From assembly GCF_016901735.1 (NCBI RefSeq), contig NZ_JACLZC010000029.1, forward strand, positions 1 to 34,663: a DNA stretch of 34,663 nt, read 5' to 3'. Each line of letters starts with the position of its first letter. Position 1 is the stretch's first letter. The translations under genes and the position numbers were made by a program. Under the pieces are notes generated by a model that ran no database searches, was not told the DNA's origin, and worked only from the letters and a program-made list of their open reading frames with translations. Below are positions 1 to 8,085 of this stretch, piece by piece. The stretch comes from Pseudoflavonifractor phocaeensis (lineage in GTDB: Bacteria > Bacillota > Clostridia > Oscillospirales > Oscillospiraceae).

Positions 1-241
1 TCTCCAGGGCGGGTGGGATGGCCTGTCCCGGCTTTGCCACGGTGAGGAAAACGGTCCAGGCGCCGCCGCCCACGCACAGCACCAGGAGCAGGGCGGCCAC
101 GATCCGCAGGGGGAGGGCGGACCTTCGGGGTCTGGCGGCCTGCTCCATGGCCAGGCGGGTCCTGTCCTTCCAGCTGTGTCCCGGGGTCTGACGGGCCATT
201 CCCGCGCCGTAACGGCGCAGCAGTTCGTCAAGGTCTGGCAT
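1..241 (-). CDS. Partial single-pass membrane protein coupled to the ECF sigma factor (possible anti-sigma factor)
   Basis: Only the first 80 residues are present; the rest lies beyond the left edge. The start is clear: an ATG one base after the sigma-factor stop, preceded by AAGGAGGAGG inside the end of the sigma gene, so the two are translationally coupled. The N-terminus is hydrophilic and charged (residues 1-44), followed by one hydrophobic segment at about residues 45-67 (SALPLRIVAALLLVLCVGG region) and then an apparently extracytoplasmic part. A cytoplasmic head, one membrane helix and an outer domain directly behind an ECF sigma gene is the usual anti-sigma layout. No HxxxCxxC zinc motif is seen in the visible part, so the anti-sigma role is inferred from context only. 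Confidence 0.7.
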   Translation of the reverse strand, partial: MPDLDELLRRYGAGMARQTPGHSWKDRTRLAMEQAARPRRSALPLRIVAALLLVLCVGGGAWTVFLTVAKPGQAIPPALE

Positions 242-242
242 A

Positions 243-737
243 TTACAAAACCTCCTCCTTTAAGTAAGTACGCAGCAGGGTGCGGGCGCGGCTCAGGCGG
301 GAGAGGACGGTTCCTCTGGGGCAGCCCAGCAGCCGTCCGATTTCCAGGGCGGTATATCCCTCCACATAGTGGAGGCAGACGGCCTGACGGTAGGGGGTGG
401 GCAGCCGCCCTACGGCCTCGCTGACGCTCTGATCCATGGGGTCGGAGCCATAAGCGGGGACATCCCAGCGTTCAGGCAGGGGGACGGTGTGGCGGCGCCA
501 GGCCGACAGGCTCAGGTTGCGGCAGCGGTGGATGGTGCAGCGGACCAGCCAGCGCTGCAAGTGTTCTTCGTCCCGAAAGGTGGATTTGGACTGGACCAGG
601 GAGACGAACACCTCCTGGGCAGCGTCCTCCGCGTCCTCCCGGCAGCCCAGGGTATGCCAGGCCAATCGAAAGACCATGGCGCCCCAGCGCTCCAGCGCCG
701 CGCCGCAGTCCAGAGGCGCGCCGTTGAGTTTGGGCAT
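243..737 (-). CDS. RNA polymerase ECF-type sigma-70 factor
   Basis: 164 residues, typical ECF length. Region 2 spans about residues 12-75 (LGCREDAEDAAQEVF is the conserved region 2 core, followed by a tryptophan-containing RWLVRC helix). Region 4 spans about residues 108-158, with PYRQAVCLHYVEGYTALEIG followed by a helix-turn-helix (LGCPRGTVLSRLSRAR). There is no region 1 or 3. Such proteins direct RNA polymerase to a small stress or envelope regulon and are usually held by a membrane anti-sigma factor; the coupled downstream membrane-protein gene fits. The start is supported by AAAGGAGC about nine bases upstream. No convincing autoregulatory ECF promoter could be assigned in the short upstream gap. 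Confidence 0.93.
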   Translation of the reverse strand: MPKLNGAPLDCGAALERWGAMVFRLAWHTLGCREDAEDAAQEVFVSLVQSKSTFRDEEHLQRWLVRCTIHRCRNLSLSAWRRHTVPLPERWDVPAYGSDPMDQSVSEAVGRLPTPYRQAVCLHYVEGYTALEIGRLLGCPRGTVLSRLSRARTLLRTYLKEEVL

Positions 738-782
738 GGGATCAGCTCCTTTCTATCTCTCTACCTAAAAAACAAGGCGGCG

Positions 783-797
783 GGCAAAATGATTGCC
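783..797. repeat. Short inverted repeat GGCAA-N5-TTGCC upstream of the ECF sigma gene
   Basis: GGCAA and TTGCC arms are separated by five bases, 46 bases upstream of the sigma-factor start. It lies between that gene and the glgP terminator, where the sigma promoter must be. It could be an operator or chance; no family assignment is possible. Confidence 0.35.
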
Positions 798-812
798 GGA
801 CAAAGAAAAAAA

Positions 813-844
813 TACGCCGCAAAGGAAAGAACCTTTGCGGCGTA
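813..844 (-). terminator. Rho-independent terminator of the glycogen operon
   Basis: Perfect 13-bp stem (TACGCCGCAAAGG against CCTTTGCGGCGTA) with a six-base loop. On the minus strand it is followed by a run of seven T (complement of the A-run at 806-812). It lies 94 bases after the glgP stop codon and ends the glgBCDAP transcript before the ECF sigma gene. Confidence 0.9.
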
Positions 845-937
845 ACAGGCTGTGGGAAAAGTGCGGCTGTGTGCGGCAGGCTGCAAGAGCCTCACGGCGT
901 TCCTTCGGCCATAGACGGCCAAAGAAAGGGGAGGCGA

Positions 938-3370
938 TCAGATCTTGCGGACCGGCACATCCCAGATATCCCGGGCGTAGTCGCAGATGGAACGATCGGC
1001 GGCAAAGATGCCGGAACGGGCGATGTTCAGCAGGGACATCTGGTTCCAGCGCTTGCGGTCCAGATAGGTCTGGCTGGCGGCCAGCTGGGCGGCGCGGTAG
1101 CTCTCGAAGTCGGCCAGCAGCATGTACTGGTCGGGCGCGCTGCCGTTGCCGAAGAGCAGCATGCGGGTCAGGTTGTCATAGGACACGCCGTCGTCAAAGC
1201 CCTTGGAGAGCTGATCGATGACGGCCTTGATGTCACCGTTGCGCATGTAGTACTCATAGGGCTTGTAGCCCTTGTTCTTGATCTCGGTGACCTCGTGGGC
1301 CTTGAGACCGAAGAGGAAGATGTTCTCGTCGCCCAGGACCTCGTGCATCTCCACGTTGGCGCCGTCCAGGGTGCCGATGGTAACCGCGCCGTTCATCATG
1401 AACTTCATGTTGCCGGTGCCGGAGGCCTCCTTGCCGGCGGTGGAGATCTGCTCGGAGAGCTCCGAAGCGGGCATAAGCTTTTCGGCCAGAGAGACCCGGT
1501 AGTTCTCCAGGAACACCACCTGCAGCTTATCCTTGCAGACGGGGTCGGCGTTGATGGTGGCGGCCAGGGAGTTGATGAGGTGGATGATCTCCTTGGCCAC
1601 ATGGTAGCCGGGCGCGGCCTTGGCGCCGAAGAGGTACACCTTGGGGGTGGTCAGGAAGTTGGGGTTGCGCTTGAGGTTCTGGTAGAGGTAGATAATGTGC
1701 ATCACGTTGAGCAGCTGGCGCTTGTACTCGTGGAGACGCTTGACCTGCACGTCGAACATGGCGTCGGTGTTGAGGATGATGCCGCTCTCCTTGGCCACAT
1801 AGCTGGCAAAGGCCAGCTTGTTGTCCCGCTTGATCTTGGACAGACGCTCCAGTACGGAGGCGTCGTCCTTGTACTTCTCCAGGTCTTTGAGAGCCTCGGG
1901 GCGGAGGAGGTACTTGGGACCGCCGCAGCACTCCTTGATGAGCAGGTCCAGCTCGGGGTTGCACTCGGCCAGCCAGCGGCGGTGATCGATGCCGTTGGTG
2001 ACGTTCTTGAACTTATCGGGGGTACAGACGTAGGCGTCGTGGAACACATCCTTTTTGAGGATGTCGGAGTGGAGGGCGGACACGCCGTTGACGGCGTAGC
2101 AGGCGCAGATGCAGAGGTTGGCCATGCGCACATTGCCGCCCCAGATGATGGCCATAGGCTCCACGCGGCCCATATCGCCGCGGAAGTAGGTGGTCAGCTC
2201 CTCCTGATACCGCTTGGCGATCTCAATGATGATCTGCCAGATGCGGGGCAGCAGGCTGCTCACCAGATCCTGGGGCCAGCACTCCAGGGCCTCGGCCATG
2301 ACGGTGTGGTTGGTGTAGGCCACGGTATGGGTCACGATGTGCCAGGCCTCATCCCAGCCGTAGCCCTCCTCATCCAGCAGGATGCGCATGAGCTCGGGGA
2401 TGACCAGGGTGGGGTGGGTGTCGTTGATCTGGATGACGTGCTTTTTGTGGAAGTTGCGCAGGGTGCCGTACTCGGCGCGATGCTTGCGCACGATGGACTG
2501 CACGGTGGCGGAGACGAAGAAATACTGCTGCTTGAGGCGCAGGGCCTTGCCCTCCCGGTGGTTATCCTCGGGGTAGAGGATCTTGGAGATGGACTCGGCC
2601 ATGGCCTTCTGCTCCACGGCCTTCAGGTAGGCGCCCTGAGAGAAGAGGGACATATCCACAGGCACAGGACTCTTGGCGTCCCACAGGCGGAGGATGTTGA
2701 CATGCTCGGTCTTATAGCCGGCGATCTCCATATCCTTGGGCACAGCCAGAACGGTGTCGTAACCGGTGTGGCGGATGCTGTGCTGGCCATTCTCCCACAC
2801 GTCCTCCACCTTGCCGCCGAAGCGGACCGTCTCGATCTCATCCATTTTGGGGATGAGCCAGGCGTCGCCCAGACCCAGCCAGTTGTCGGCCAGTTCCACC
2901 TGCTGGCCATCCACGATCTTCTGCTTAAAAATACCCAGCTCGTAGCAGATGGAGTAGCCGGTGGCGGGGATGTCCAGGGTGGTTATGGAGTCCAGATAGC
3001 AGGCGGCCAGGCGGCCCAGGCCGCCATTGCCCAGACCGGCGTCGGGCTCCGACTCGAAGAGGTCGGCGGCGGAGAAGCCCAGGCTCTCAATGGCCTCCTT
3101 CAGGGGCTCCACCACGCCCAGATTGTAGGCGTTCTTCATCAGGGAGCGTCCCATCAGGAACTCCAGGGAGAGGTAGTGGACCTGACGGGCATGGGTGCGC
3201 TGGATCTTGTCTTCGGTGACCATCTGGCGCTCAGACATGATATCGCGCAGGACCATGGCGCAGGCTTTGAACATATGCAGGTTCGTGGCCTCGTCCACAT
3301 CGCGCCCGAAATTGCGGCGCAGCTTACCGGTGATCAGATCGACCAGTTCTTTTTTTGTGTACTGATGCAT
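938..3370 (-). CDS. glgP: Glycogen/maltodextrin phosphorylase (GT35)
   Basis: 810 residues, normal for the family. It releases glucose-1-phosphate from the non-reducing ends of glycogen, using pyridoxal phosphate. The PLP-site signature EASGTGNMKFMMN is intact, with the PLP lysine at about residue 656, and the N-terminal phosphorylase blocks are present (HYLSLEFLMGRSL, GLGNGGLGRLAACYLDS, NDTHP). The start MHQYTKKEL is chosen over an upstream in-frame ATG at 3415 because GGAGGG lies 8-13 bases before it and homology begins there. It is the last gene of the glg operon, 173 bases after glgA, with a GC-rich hairpin in between, so degradation and synthesis enzymes share one transcript. Expression may be tuned separately by that hairpin. 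Confidence 0.97.
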   Translation of the reverse strand: MHQYTKKELVDLITGKLRRNFGRDVDEATNLHMFKACAMVLRDIMSERQMVTEDKIQRTHARQVHYLSLEFLMGRSLMKNAYNLGVVEPLKEAIESLGFSAADLFESEPDAGLGNGGLGRLAACYLDSITTLDIPATGYSICYELGIFKQKIVDGQQVELADNWLGLGDAWLIPKMDEIETVRFGGKVEDVWENGQHSIRHTGYDTVLAVPKDMEIAGYKTEHVNILRLWDAKSPVPVDMSLFSQGAYLKAVEQKAMAESISKILYPEDNHREGKALRLKQQYFFVSATVQSIVRKHRAEYGTLRNFHKKHVIQINDTHPTLVIPELMRILLDEEGYGWDEAWHIVTHTVAYTNHTVMAEALECWPQDLVSSLLPRIWQIIIEIAKRYQEELTTYFRGDMGRVEPMAIIWGGNVRMANLCICACYAVNGVSALHSDILKKDVFHDAYVCTPDKFKNVTNGIDHRRWLAECNPELDLLIKECCGGPKYLLRPEALKDLEKYKDDASVLERLSKIKRDNKLAFASYVAKESGIILNTDAMFDVQVKRLHEYKRQLLNVMHIIYLYQNLKRNPNFLTTPKVYLFGAKAAPGYHVAKEIIHLINSLAATINADPVCKDKLQVVFLENYRVSLAEKLMPASELSEQISTAGKEASGTGNMKFMMNGAVTIGTLDGANVEMHEVLGDENIFLFGLKAHEVTEIKNKGYKPYEYYMRNGDIKAVIDQLSKGFDDGVSYDNLTRMLLFGNGSAPDQYMLLADFESYRAAQLAASQTYLDRKRWNQMSLLNIARSGIFAADRSICDYARDIWDVPVRKI

Positions 3371-3404
3371 GAGGCAGACCCTCCAAAAAATAGAGAATGG
3401 TGGC

Positions 3405-3465
3405 AACGGCCGCAAAACGGCCCGCGGGACGGAAATGGACCCCGCCCGCGGGCCATAAAGCCGTT
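3405..3465 (-). other. Nested intercistronic hairpin between glgA and glgP
   Basis: Inner 10-bp arms GGCCCGCGGG (3419-3428) and CCCGCGGGCC (3445-3454), with outer AACGGC/GCCGTT arms at 3405-3410 and 3460-3465. On the minus strand only four T follow the inner stem, so it looks like a partial terminator/attenuator or mRNA-stability element rather than a full stop. Confidence 0.55.
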
Positions 3466-3543
3466 ACCTGGAGAAATAGACTCCCTGTCAACTAGTTTGG
3501 ACCGCTTGGCAGGGAAACAAACAGAAGGAGTGGAAAAATCTTC

Positions 3544-5427
3544 TTACTTTTTCCGACGGGTAGCAGTGGTTTTCTTGGCGGCGGTCTTACGGGCGGGCTT
3601 CTTAGCGGGGGCCTCCTCCTTGACCTCGGGGGCCTCTTCCTGAACCTCCTCCGCCTTGACCGCTTCAGCGGCGGGGGCTTCCTCCTTAACCTCGACGGCG
3701 GGAGTTTCCTCCTTGGCTTCGGCGGCGGGGGCCTCCTCGGCCTTCTCCTCCGCGGCGGCCTTAGCCTTGGTCTTGCGGGTGGTGGTTTTCTTGGCGGCGG
3801 TCTTGCGGGCGGGCTTCTTGGCGGGGGCCTCCTCCTTGACCTCGGGGGCCTCTTCCTTGGCCTCATCCGCCTTGACCTCCTCGGCGGCGGGGGCTTCCAC
3901 AGGCTGCTCCACCGCGTCGGCAGACTCCACAGCGGGGGTTTCCTCTACCGGCGCGGCATCCTCAAAAGGGCCGAGGCCCATGCCGAAGGGGTGCATATCC
4001 AGACCGGTAATCCAGTTGTAGACCTGCAGATACTCTTCGGCGGAGCTGCGCCAGGAGAAGTCGGCGGTCATGCCGGCCCGCTGCAAGGCGTTCCAGGTGT
4101 ACTTGTCGTTGTGGTAGAGGTTGACGGCCTCCCGGATGACCCACACCATGTCGTGGGCGTTGATGTCGGCGAAGGAGAAGCCGGTGGCGTTGTCCACGCC
4201 GCAGGGGCGGACGGTGTCGCGGAGACCGCCGGTCTCACGGACCACGGGCAGGGTGCCGTAGCGCATGGCGATGATCTGGGACAGGCCGCAGGGCTCGGAG
4301 ACGCTGGGCATGAGGAAGAGGTCGGCGCCGCCATAGATGGCGGTGGACAGGGAGGCGGAGTACATGATGTTGGCGGAGAACCGGCCGGGGTACTGGGCCT
4401 GGGCCTGACGGAAGGCCTCCTCGAAGTTCCAGTCGCCGGTGCCCAGCACCACCATCTGGGCGTTGGTGGCCATGATGTCATGGATGGAGGAGGTCACCAG
4501 CTCGAAGCCCTTGTGCTTGACCAGACGGGAGATACAGGCGATAATGGGGACGTTGGGGTCCTCATTGAGGCCCACAGCCCGCTGCAGGGCGGCCTTACAG
4601 GCGGCCTTGCCGGACAGGTCGTCGGCGGTGTAGTTCTGGGTCAGGCCCTGGTCGTGGGCGGGATCGTACAGGGCGGCGTCGATGCCGTTGAGGATGCCGC
4701 GCAGCTTGTGGCGGTTGTCGGAGATGACGCCCTCCAGGCCGTGGGCATAGAAGGGATACTGGAGCTCCTCGGCGTAGGTGGGGGAGACCGTGGTCACATA
4801 GTCGGCCGCGTAGATGGCGCCCTTCATCAGGTTCACGTCGCCGTGGTAGCGGAGCATATGCTCGTTGAAGTAGCCGGCGTTGAGGCCGAAGAGATCCTCC
4901 AGCGTCTGCTTGCCGTACCGGCCCTGATACTCGATGTTGTGGATGGTGTACACAGACTTGGTATCATAGAGCTGAGGCACGCGGTGGCGCTCCTCCAGCA
5001 GATAGATGGGCACAAGCGCGGTCTGCCAGTCGTTGCAGTGGAGGACCTCGGGATGCCAGTTCAGATGGCCGGGGGTCTCGATGATAGCCCGGGAGAAGAA
5101 GGCGAAACGCTCGCCGTCGTCATAGTGGCCATAAATGCTGGAGCGCTTGAAGTAGTACTCGTTGTCCACGAAGTAATAGGTGACGTTGTCCCGCTTCAGC
5201 TCAAAAATACCGCAGTAGGGGGAACGCCAGGCCAGACGGACGTGGAAGTTGAAGAGGTACGTCATCTGGCTGCGCCACTCCTGCCCAATGCCCTCATAGA
5301 GGGGGAGGATGACGCGCACATCGTGTCCGCAGGCGGCCAGGGCCTGGGGCAGACTGCCGGCAACGTCGGCAAGACCGCCGGTCTTAATAAAGGGGGCCAC
5401 CTCGGAGGCAGCAAACAGGATGTTCAT
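3544..5427 (-). CDS. glgA: Glycogen synthase (ADP-glucose, GT5) with a long Ala/Lys/Glu-rich C-terminal tail
   Basis: 627 residues; ordinary bacterial GlgA is roughly 480-490. Residues 1 to about 490 are a complete GT5 enzyme: the ADP-glucose-binding KTGGLADVAGSLP motif at residues 15-27, HCNDWQTAL, and the C-terminal nucleotide-sugar site SVSEPCGLSQIIAMRYG. It elongates alpha-1,4-glucan from ADP-glucose made by GlgC/GlgD. Residues 492-627 form a low-complexity tail of E/A/P-rich acidic stretches alternating with KKPARKTAAKKTT-type basic blocks, like histone H1 or AlgP tails. This tail contains a 76-bp duplication. The start has AAAGGAG seven bases upstream. It is the fourth gene of the glg operon. 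The tail is in frame with no stop, so it is an authentic extension unless the assembly is wrong. Confidence 0.96.
   Translation of the reverse strand: MNILFAASEVAPFIKTGGLADVAGSLPQALAACGHDVRVILPLYEGIGQEWRSQMTYLFNFHVRLAWRSPYCGIFELKRDNVTYYFVDNEYYFKRSSIYGHYDDGERFAFFSRAIIETPGHLNWHPEVLHCNDWQTALVPIYLLEERHRVPQLYDTKSVYTIHNIEYQGRYGKQTLEDLFGLNAGYFNEHMLRYHGDVNLMKGAIYAADYVTTVSPTYAEELQYPFYAHGLEGVISDNRHKLRGILNGIDAALYDPAHDQGLTQNYTADDLSGKAACKAALQRAVGLNEDPNVPIIACISRLVKHKGFELVTSSIHDIMATNAQMVVLGTGDWNFEEAFRQAQAQYPGRFSANIMYSASLSTAIYGGADLFLMPSVSEPCGLSQIIAMRYGTLPVVRETGGLRDTVRPCGVDNATGFSFADINAHDMVWVIREAVNLYHNDKYTWNALQRAGMTADFSWRSSAEEYLQVYNWITGLDMHPFGMGLGPFEDAAPVEETPAVESADAVEQPVEAPAAEEVKADEAKEEAPEVKEEAPAKKPARKTAAKKTTTRKTKAKAAAEEKAEEAPAAEAKEETPAVEVKEEAPAAEAVKAEEVQEEAPEVKEEAPAKKPARKTAAKKTTATRRKK
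3566..3641. repeat. Copy A of a 76-bp tandem-type repeat in the glgA tail
   Basis: Matches 3782-3857 with two mismatches out of 76 by eye; both are silent. The offset is 216 bases, exactly 72 codons, so the repeat unit keeps frame. It encodes the EEAPEVKEEAPAKKPARKTAAKKTT block. Confidence 0.9.
3782..3857. repeat. Copy B of the 76-bp repeat in the glgA tail
   Basis: Partner of 3566-3641. The high identity at DNA level, including third positions, points to recent duplication or gene conversion within the tail-coding part, so tail length may vary between strains by slippage or recombination. Confidence 0.9.
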
Positions 5428-5447
5428 TCTAAACTCCTTTCATAGAC

Positions 5448-5462
5448 CGGACCGGAGGTCCG
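5448..5462 (-). other. Small hairpin in the glgA leader
   Basis: CGGACC/GGTCCG arms with a three-base loop, about 13 bases upstream of the glgA Shine-Dalgarno sequence. A short GC-rich stem this close to the ribosome binding site could affect mRNA processing or stability of the glgD-glgA intergenic part. Confidence 0.4.
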
Positions 5463-5565
5463 ATCCAAAAAACTGACGAAATCCAAGCGGCGACAGGTAC
5501 AATCAGCCAGGATTAGTAAATATGTAACCATATCCTAGTATAGCAGAATCGTCCAATGAATGCGA

Positions 5566-5597
5566 GAGACGAAGTGTTAAAAAAACGCCTTCGTCTC
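5566..5597 (-). other. Intercistronic hairpin between glgD and glgA
   Basis: Perfect 9-bp arms GAGACGAAG/CTTCGTCTC with a 14-base loop that contains seven T on the minus strand, 30 bases after the glgD stop. The T-run lies in the loop rather than after the stem, so this is not a standard terminator; it could be a processing or attenuation element in the 200-base glgD-glgA gap. Confidence 0.5.
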
Positions 5598-5627
5598 CCG
5601 CAGTTCTCTAGGAACAATCGTCAATTT

Positions 5628-6749
5628 TTATACGATTTCGTTTTTGGAAATGGCCAGAGGGTAGGTCGCGTGACCCATGAGCATCCGACCGGGGTTGATG
5701 CGCACGTTTTTGTCGGTAATGGCGTATTTCAGCACCACGCCGGCCTGGATGGTGGTCCCCTGCATCAGCACGCAGTTGGACACCCGGGCGCCCTTTTCCA
5801 CGCGGACGCCGCGGAAGAGGATGGAGTTCTCCACCTCGCCCTCGATGATGCAGCCGTCGGCCACCAGGGAGTTGACGCTGCGGGAATCGGGCCCGTAGTA
5901 AGTAGAGGGGTTGGAGCGGTCCTTGGTCTTGATGGGGCGCTCGGGGACGAAGAGCTGGGCGCGCACGTCGTCGTTAAGCAGCTCCATGCTGCGGGCGAAG
6001 TAACCGGCCACCGACTGGAGACGGGCGGCGTAGCCGTCGAAGCGGTAGGCGTTGATCTTCTTGCCGGTGCGCACCATTTCCATGAGCACGCCCTGGCTGA
6101 AGGAGGAGATGTTATGGGCGGAGCAGTGGCTCACCACTTCCAGCAGCAGGTCCTTGGAGATGATGTAGACCTCCAGGGATTCCATACCCTTGGGCTCCTT
6201 GGGATGGACCGCCACGTCCACCACCATGCCGTCCTCGCCGACGGTGAAGTAGTCGCAGTTCTTGGGGTCGCCGTTGGGATGGCTGGTGCACACGGCGGTG
6301 ATGTCGGCGCCGCTCTCGATGTGAGAGGCGTAGATCTCCTTCAGGGGCAGGTTGACGGCCAGGTCGCCGCCGGCCAGGCAGACATAGGGCTGACGGATGT
6401 TCTCCAGGTAGGAGAACACACCGGCCAGCGCGTCCATGCGGCCCTTATAGGTGCCGTCGCCCAGCTTGTCGGCGTAGCTGAAGGGGGGCAGGATGCGCAG
6501 GCCGCCGTGCTTGCGGGACAGGTCCCAATCCTTGCCGGAGCCCACATGGTCCAGCAGGGACTGATAGTTGGCGTGGGCGATGAGGCCCACGTCGGTCATG
6601 CCGGCGTTGACCATGTTGGAGAGCATGAAGTCCACCACGCGGTAGCGGCCGCCGTAGGGGACGGAGCAGGTGTTGCGGTGCTGGGTCAGTTCCTGAAGGT
6701 CAGGGTTGGAGCGGTAAGCAAAAATGATGCCGTGCAGTTTGTTCATCAT
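5628..6749 (-). CDS. glgD: Glucose-1-phosphate adenylyltransferase regulatory subunit GlgD
   Basis: 373 residues. It is a paralogue of GlgC with the nucleotidyltransferase-like N-terminal fold and left-handed beta-helix C-terminus ([24 protein letters not shown] hexapeptide turns near the end). In place of the catalytic GGQGSRL loop it has a degenerate [16 protein letters not shown] segment, which is the mark of the non-catalytic GlgD subunit that pairs with GlgC in Firmicutes. The start MMNKLHG overlaps the glgC stop (ATGA) and has AAAGGAGG about nine bases upstream; a longer frame reaching 6851 lies inside glgC and is rejected. It is co-translated with glgC, as expected for subunits of one heterotetramer. 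Confidence 0.94.
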   Translation of the reverse strand: MMNKLHGIIFAYRSNPDLQELTQHRNTCSVPYGGRYRVVDFMLSNMVNAGMTDVGLIAHANYQSLLDHVGSGKDWDLSRKHGGLRILPPFSYADKLGDGTYKGRMDALAGVFSYLENIRQPYVCLAGGDLAVNLPLKEIYASHIESGADITAVCTSHPNGDPKNCDYFTVGEDGMVVDVAVHPKEPKGMESLEVYIISKDLLLEVVSHCSAHNISSFSQGVLMEMVRTGKKINAYRFDGYAARLQSVAGYFARSMELLNDDVRAQLFVPERPIKTKDRSNPSTYYGPDSRSVNSLVADGCIIEGEVENSILFRGVRVEKGARVSNCVLMQGTTIQAGVVLKYAITDKNVRINPGRMLMGHATYPLAISKNEIV

Positions 6750-7960
6750 TTCGCCGCACCTCCTTTCACATCGCTGGTAATCATGGCCTTGGGCGCCACG
6801 ACGGCGTGATCGCCCACGGTGAGACCCTGGGCCACGACGGCAATCCCCCAATCCTCGGGGGCGCTATCACTGGGCGGCGCGCCCACCTGGGCATAGGACC
6901 CGATGGTGGTGTTCTCCGCCACGATGCTGTATTCCACCACGGCGCCGGCCTTGACCACGGTGCCGGGCATCAGGATGGAGTAGCGGACCTTGGCGCCCGG
7001 CTCCACGGTGACCGAGTGGAAGAGGATGGAGTTTTCCACGTCGCCGTAGACCACGCAGCCGCCGGTGACCATGGAGTGGGAGATATGGGCGTTGGCGCCG
7101 GTGTAGTGAGGGGGCTTGGTGGGGGTGCGGGCGAAGATGGGCCACTCGGTGTCATAGAGATCGATGCCGTTCTCGGGGGAGAGCATATCCATGTTGGCGT
7201 CCCACAGAGAGTCGATGGTGCCCACGTCCTTCCAGTAGCCCTGGAAGCGGTACGCCACCAGCTTCTCGTTGGCGTTGAGCATGGCGGGGATGATGTTCTT
7301 GCCGAAGTCGTTGGAGCTGGTCTCGTCGGCCTCGTCGGCCAGCAGGTACTCCCGCAGCTTGGACCAGGTAAAGATGTAGATGCCCATGGAGGCCAGGTTG
7401 CTCTTGGGATGGGCGGGCTTCTCCTCGAACTCGTAGACGGTGTCGGTCTCGTCCACGTTCATGATGCCGAAGCGGGTGGCCTCCTCCATGGTGACCTCCA
7501 GCACGGAGATGGTGCAGGCGGCGTTGGTGGCCTTGTGGTGGGCCAGCATCTTGGAGTAGTCCATCTTATAGATATGGTCGCCCGACAGGATGAGCACATA
7601 GTCCGGATCATAGAGCTCGATGAAGTCGATGTTCTGGCAGATGGCGTTGGCGGTTCCCTTGTACCAGGTGCCCTTCTCGCCCTCGCGCATGTAGGGGGGA
7701 AGCACATGGACGCCGCCGTCGGTGCGGTCCAGGTCCCAGGGCTGGCCGTTGCCCAGGTAAGCGTTGAGCTCCATGGGACGGTACTGGGTCAGGACGCCCA
7801 CGGTGTCGATGCCGGAGTTGACACAGTTGGACAGGGGGAAGTCGATGATGCGGTACTTACCGCCGAAGGGGACGGCGGGCTTGGCCACATGGCTGGTCAG
7901 CGCATGGAGCCGGCTGCCCTGGCCGCCGGCCAGAAGCATGGCGACACATTCTTTTTTCAT
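6746..7960 (-). CDS. glgC: Glucose-1-phosphate adenylyltransferase catalytic subunit (ADP-glucose pyrophosphorylase)
   Basis: 404 residues from the ATG (a GTG codon immediately before it could also serve as start). It makes ADP-glucose from ATP and glucose-1-phosphate, the committed step of glycogen synthesis. The catalytic [12 protein letters not shown] loop sits at about residues 11-22, followed by [38 protein letters not shown] holds the substrate-site aspartate, and [19 protein letters not shown] is intact. The C-terminus has the beta-helix domain with hexapeptide turns ([26 protein letters not shown]). AGAGGTGA lies eight bases upstream. It overlaps glgD by four bases and follows glgB by 125 bases. 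Confidence 0.97.
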   Translation of the reverse strand: MKKECVAMLLAGGQGSRLHALTSHVAKPAVPFGGKYRIIDFPLSNCVNSGIDTVGVLTQYRPMELNAYLGNGQPWDLDRTDGGVHVLPPYMREGEKGTWYKGTANAICQNIDFIELYDPDYVLILSGDHIYKMDYSKMLAHHKATNAACTISVLEVTMEEATRFGIMNVDETDTVYEFEEKPAHPKSNLASMGIYIFTWSKLREYLLADEADETSSNDFGKNIIPAMLNANEKLVAYRFQGYWKDVGTIDSLWDANMDMLSPENGIDLYDTEWPIFARTPTKPPHYTGANAHISHSMVTGGCVVYGDVENSILFHSVTVEPGAKVRYSILMPGTVVKAGAVVEYSIVAENTTIGSYAQVGAPPSDSAPEDWGIAVVAQGLTVGDHAVVAPKAMITSDVKGGAAK

Positions 7961-8085
7961 CACTAAATCACCTCTAACAGTTACCCTCTCTCATAAAATA
8001 AGGGGATGGGGATACATTGGGGGGGTGCGGAATCCATCCGCGCAATCGTCAGCGGCACTCACCTCGCCTTTCCGCTGCGTCCGGC

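Noticed and set aside
869..3643. 924-codon plus-strand open frame antisense to glgP
   Set aside because: It is a shadow of GC-rich coding sequence: the protein is a monotonous Val/Leu/Gly/His/Asp mix with no motif, and glgP on the other strand is certain.
3544..3960. GlgA tail as a separate histone-like gene
   Set aside because: The tail is in frame and continuous with glgA, with no start codon and ribosome binding site of its own.
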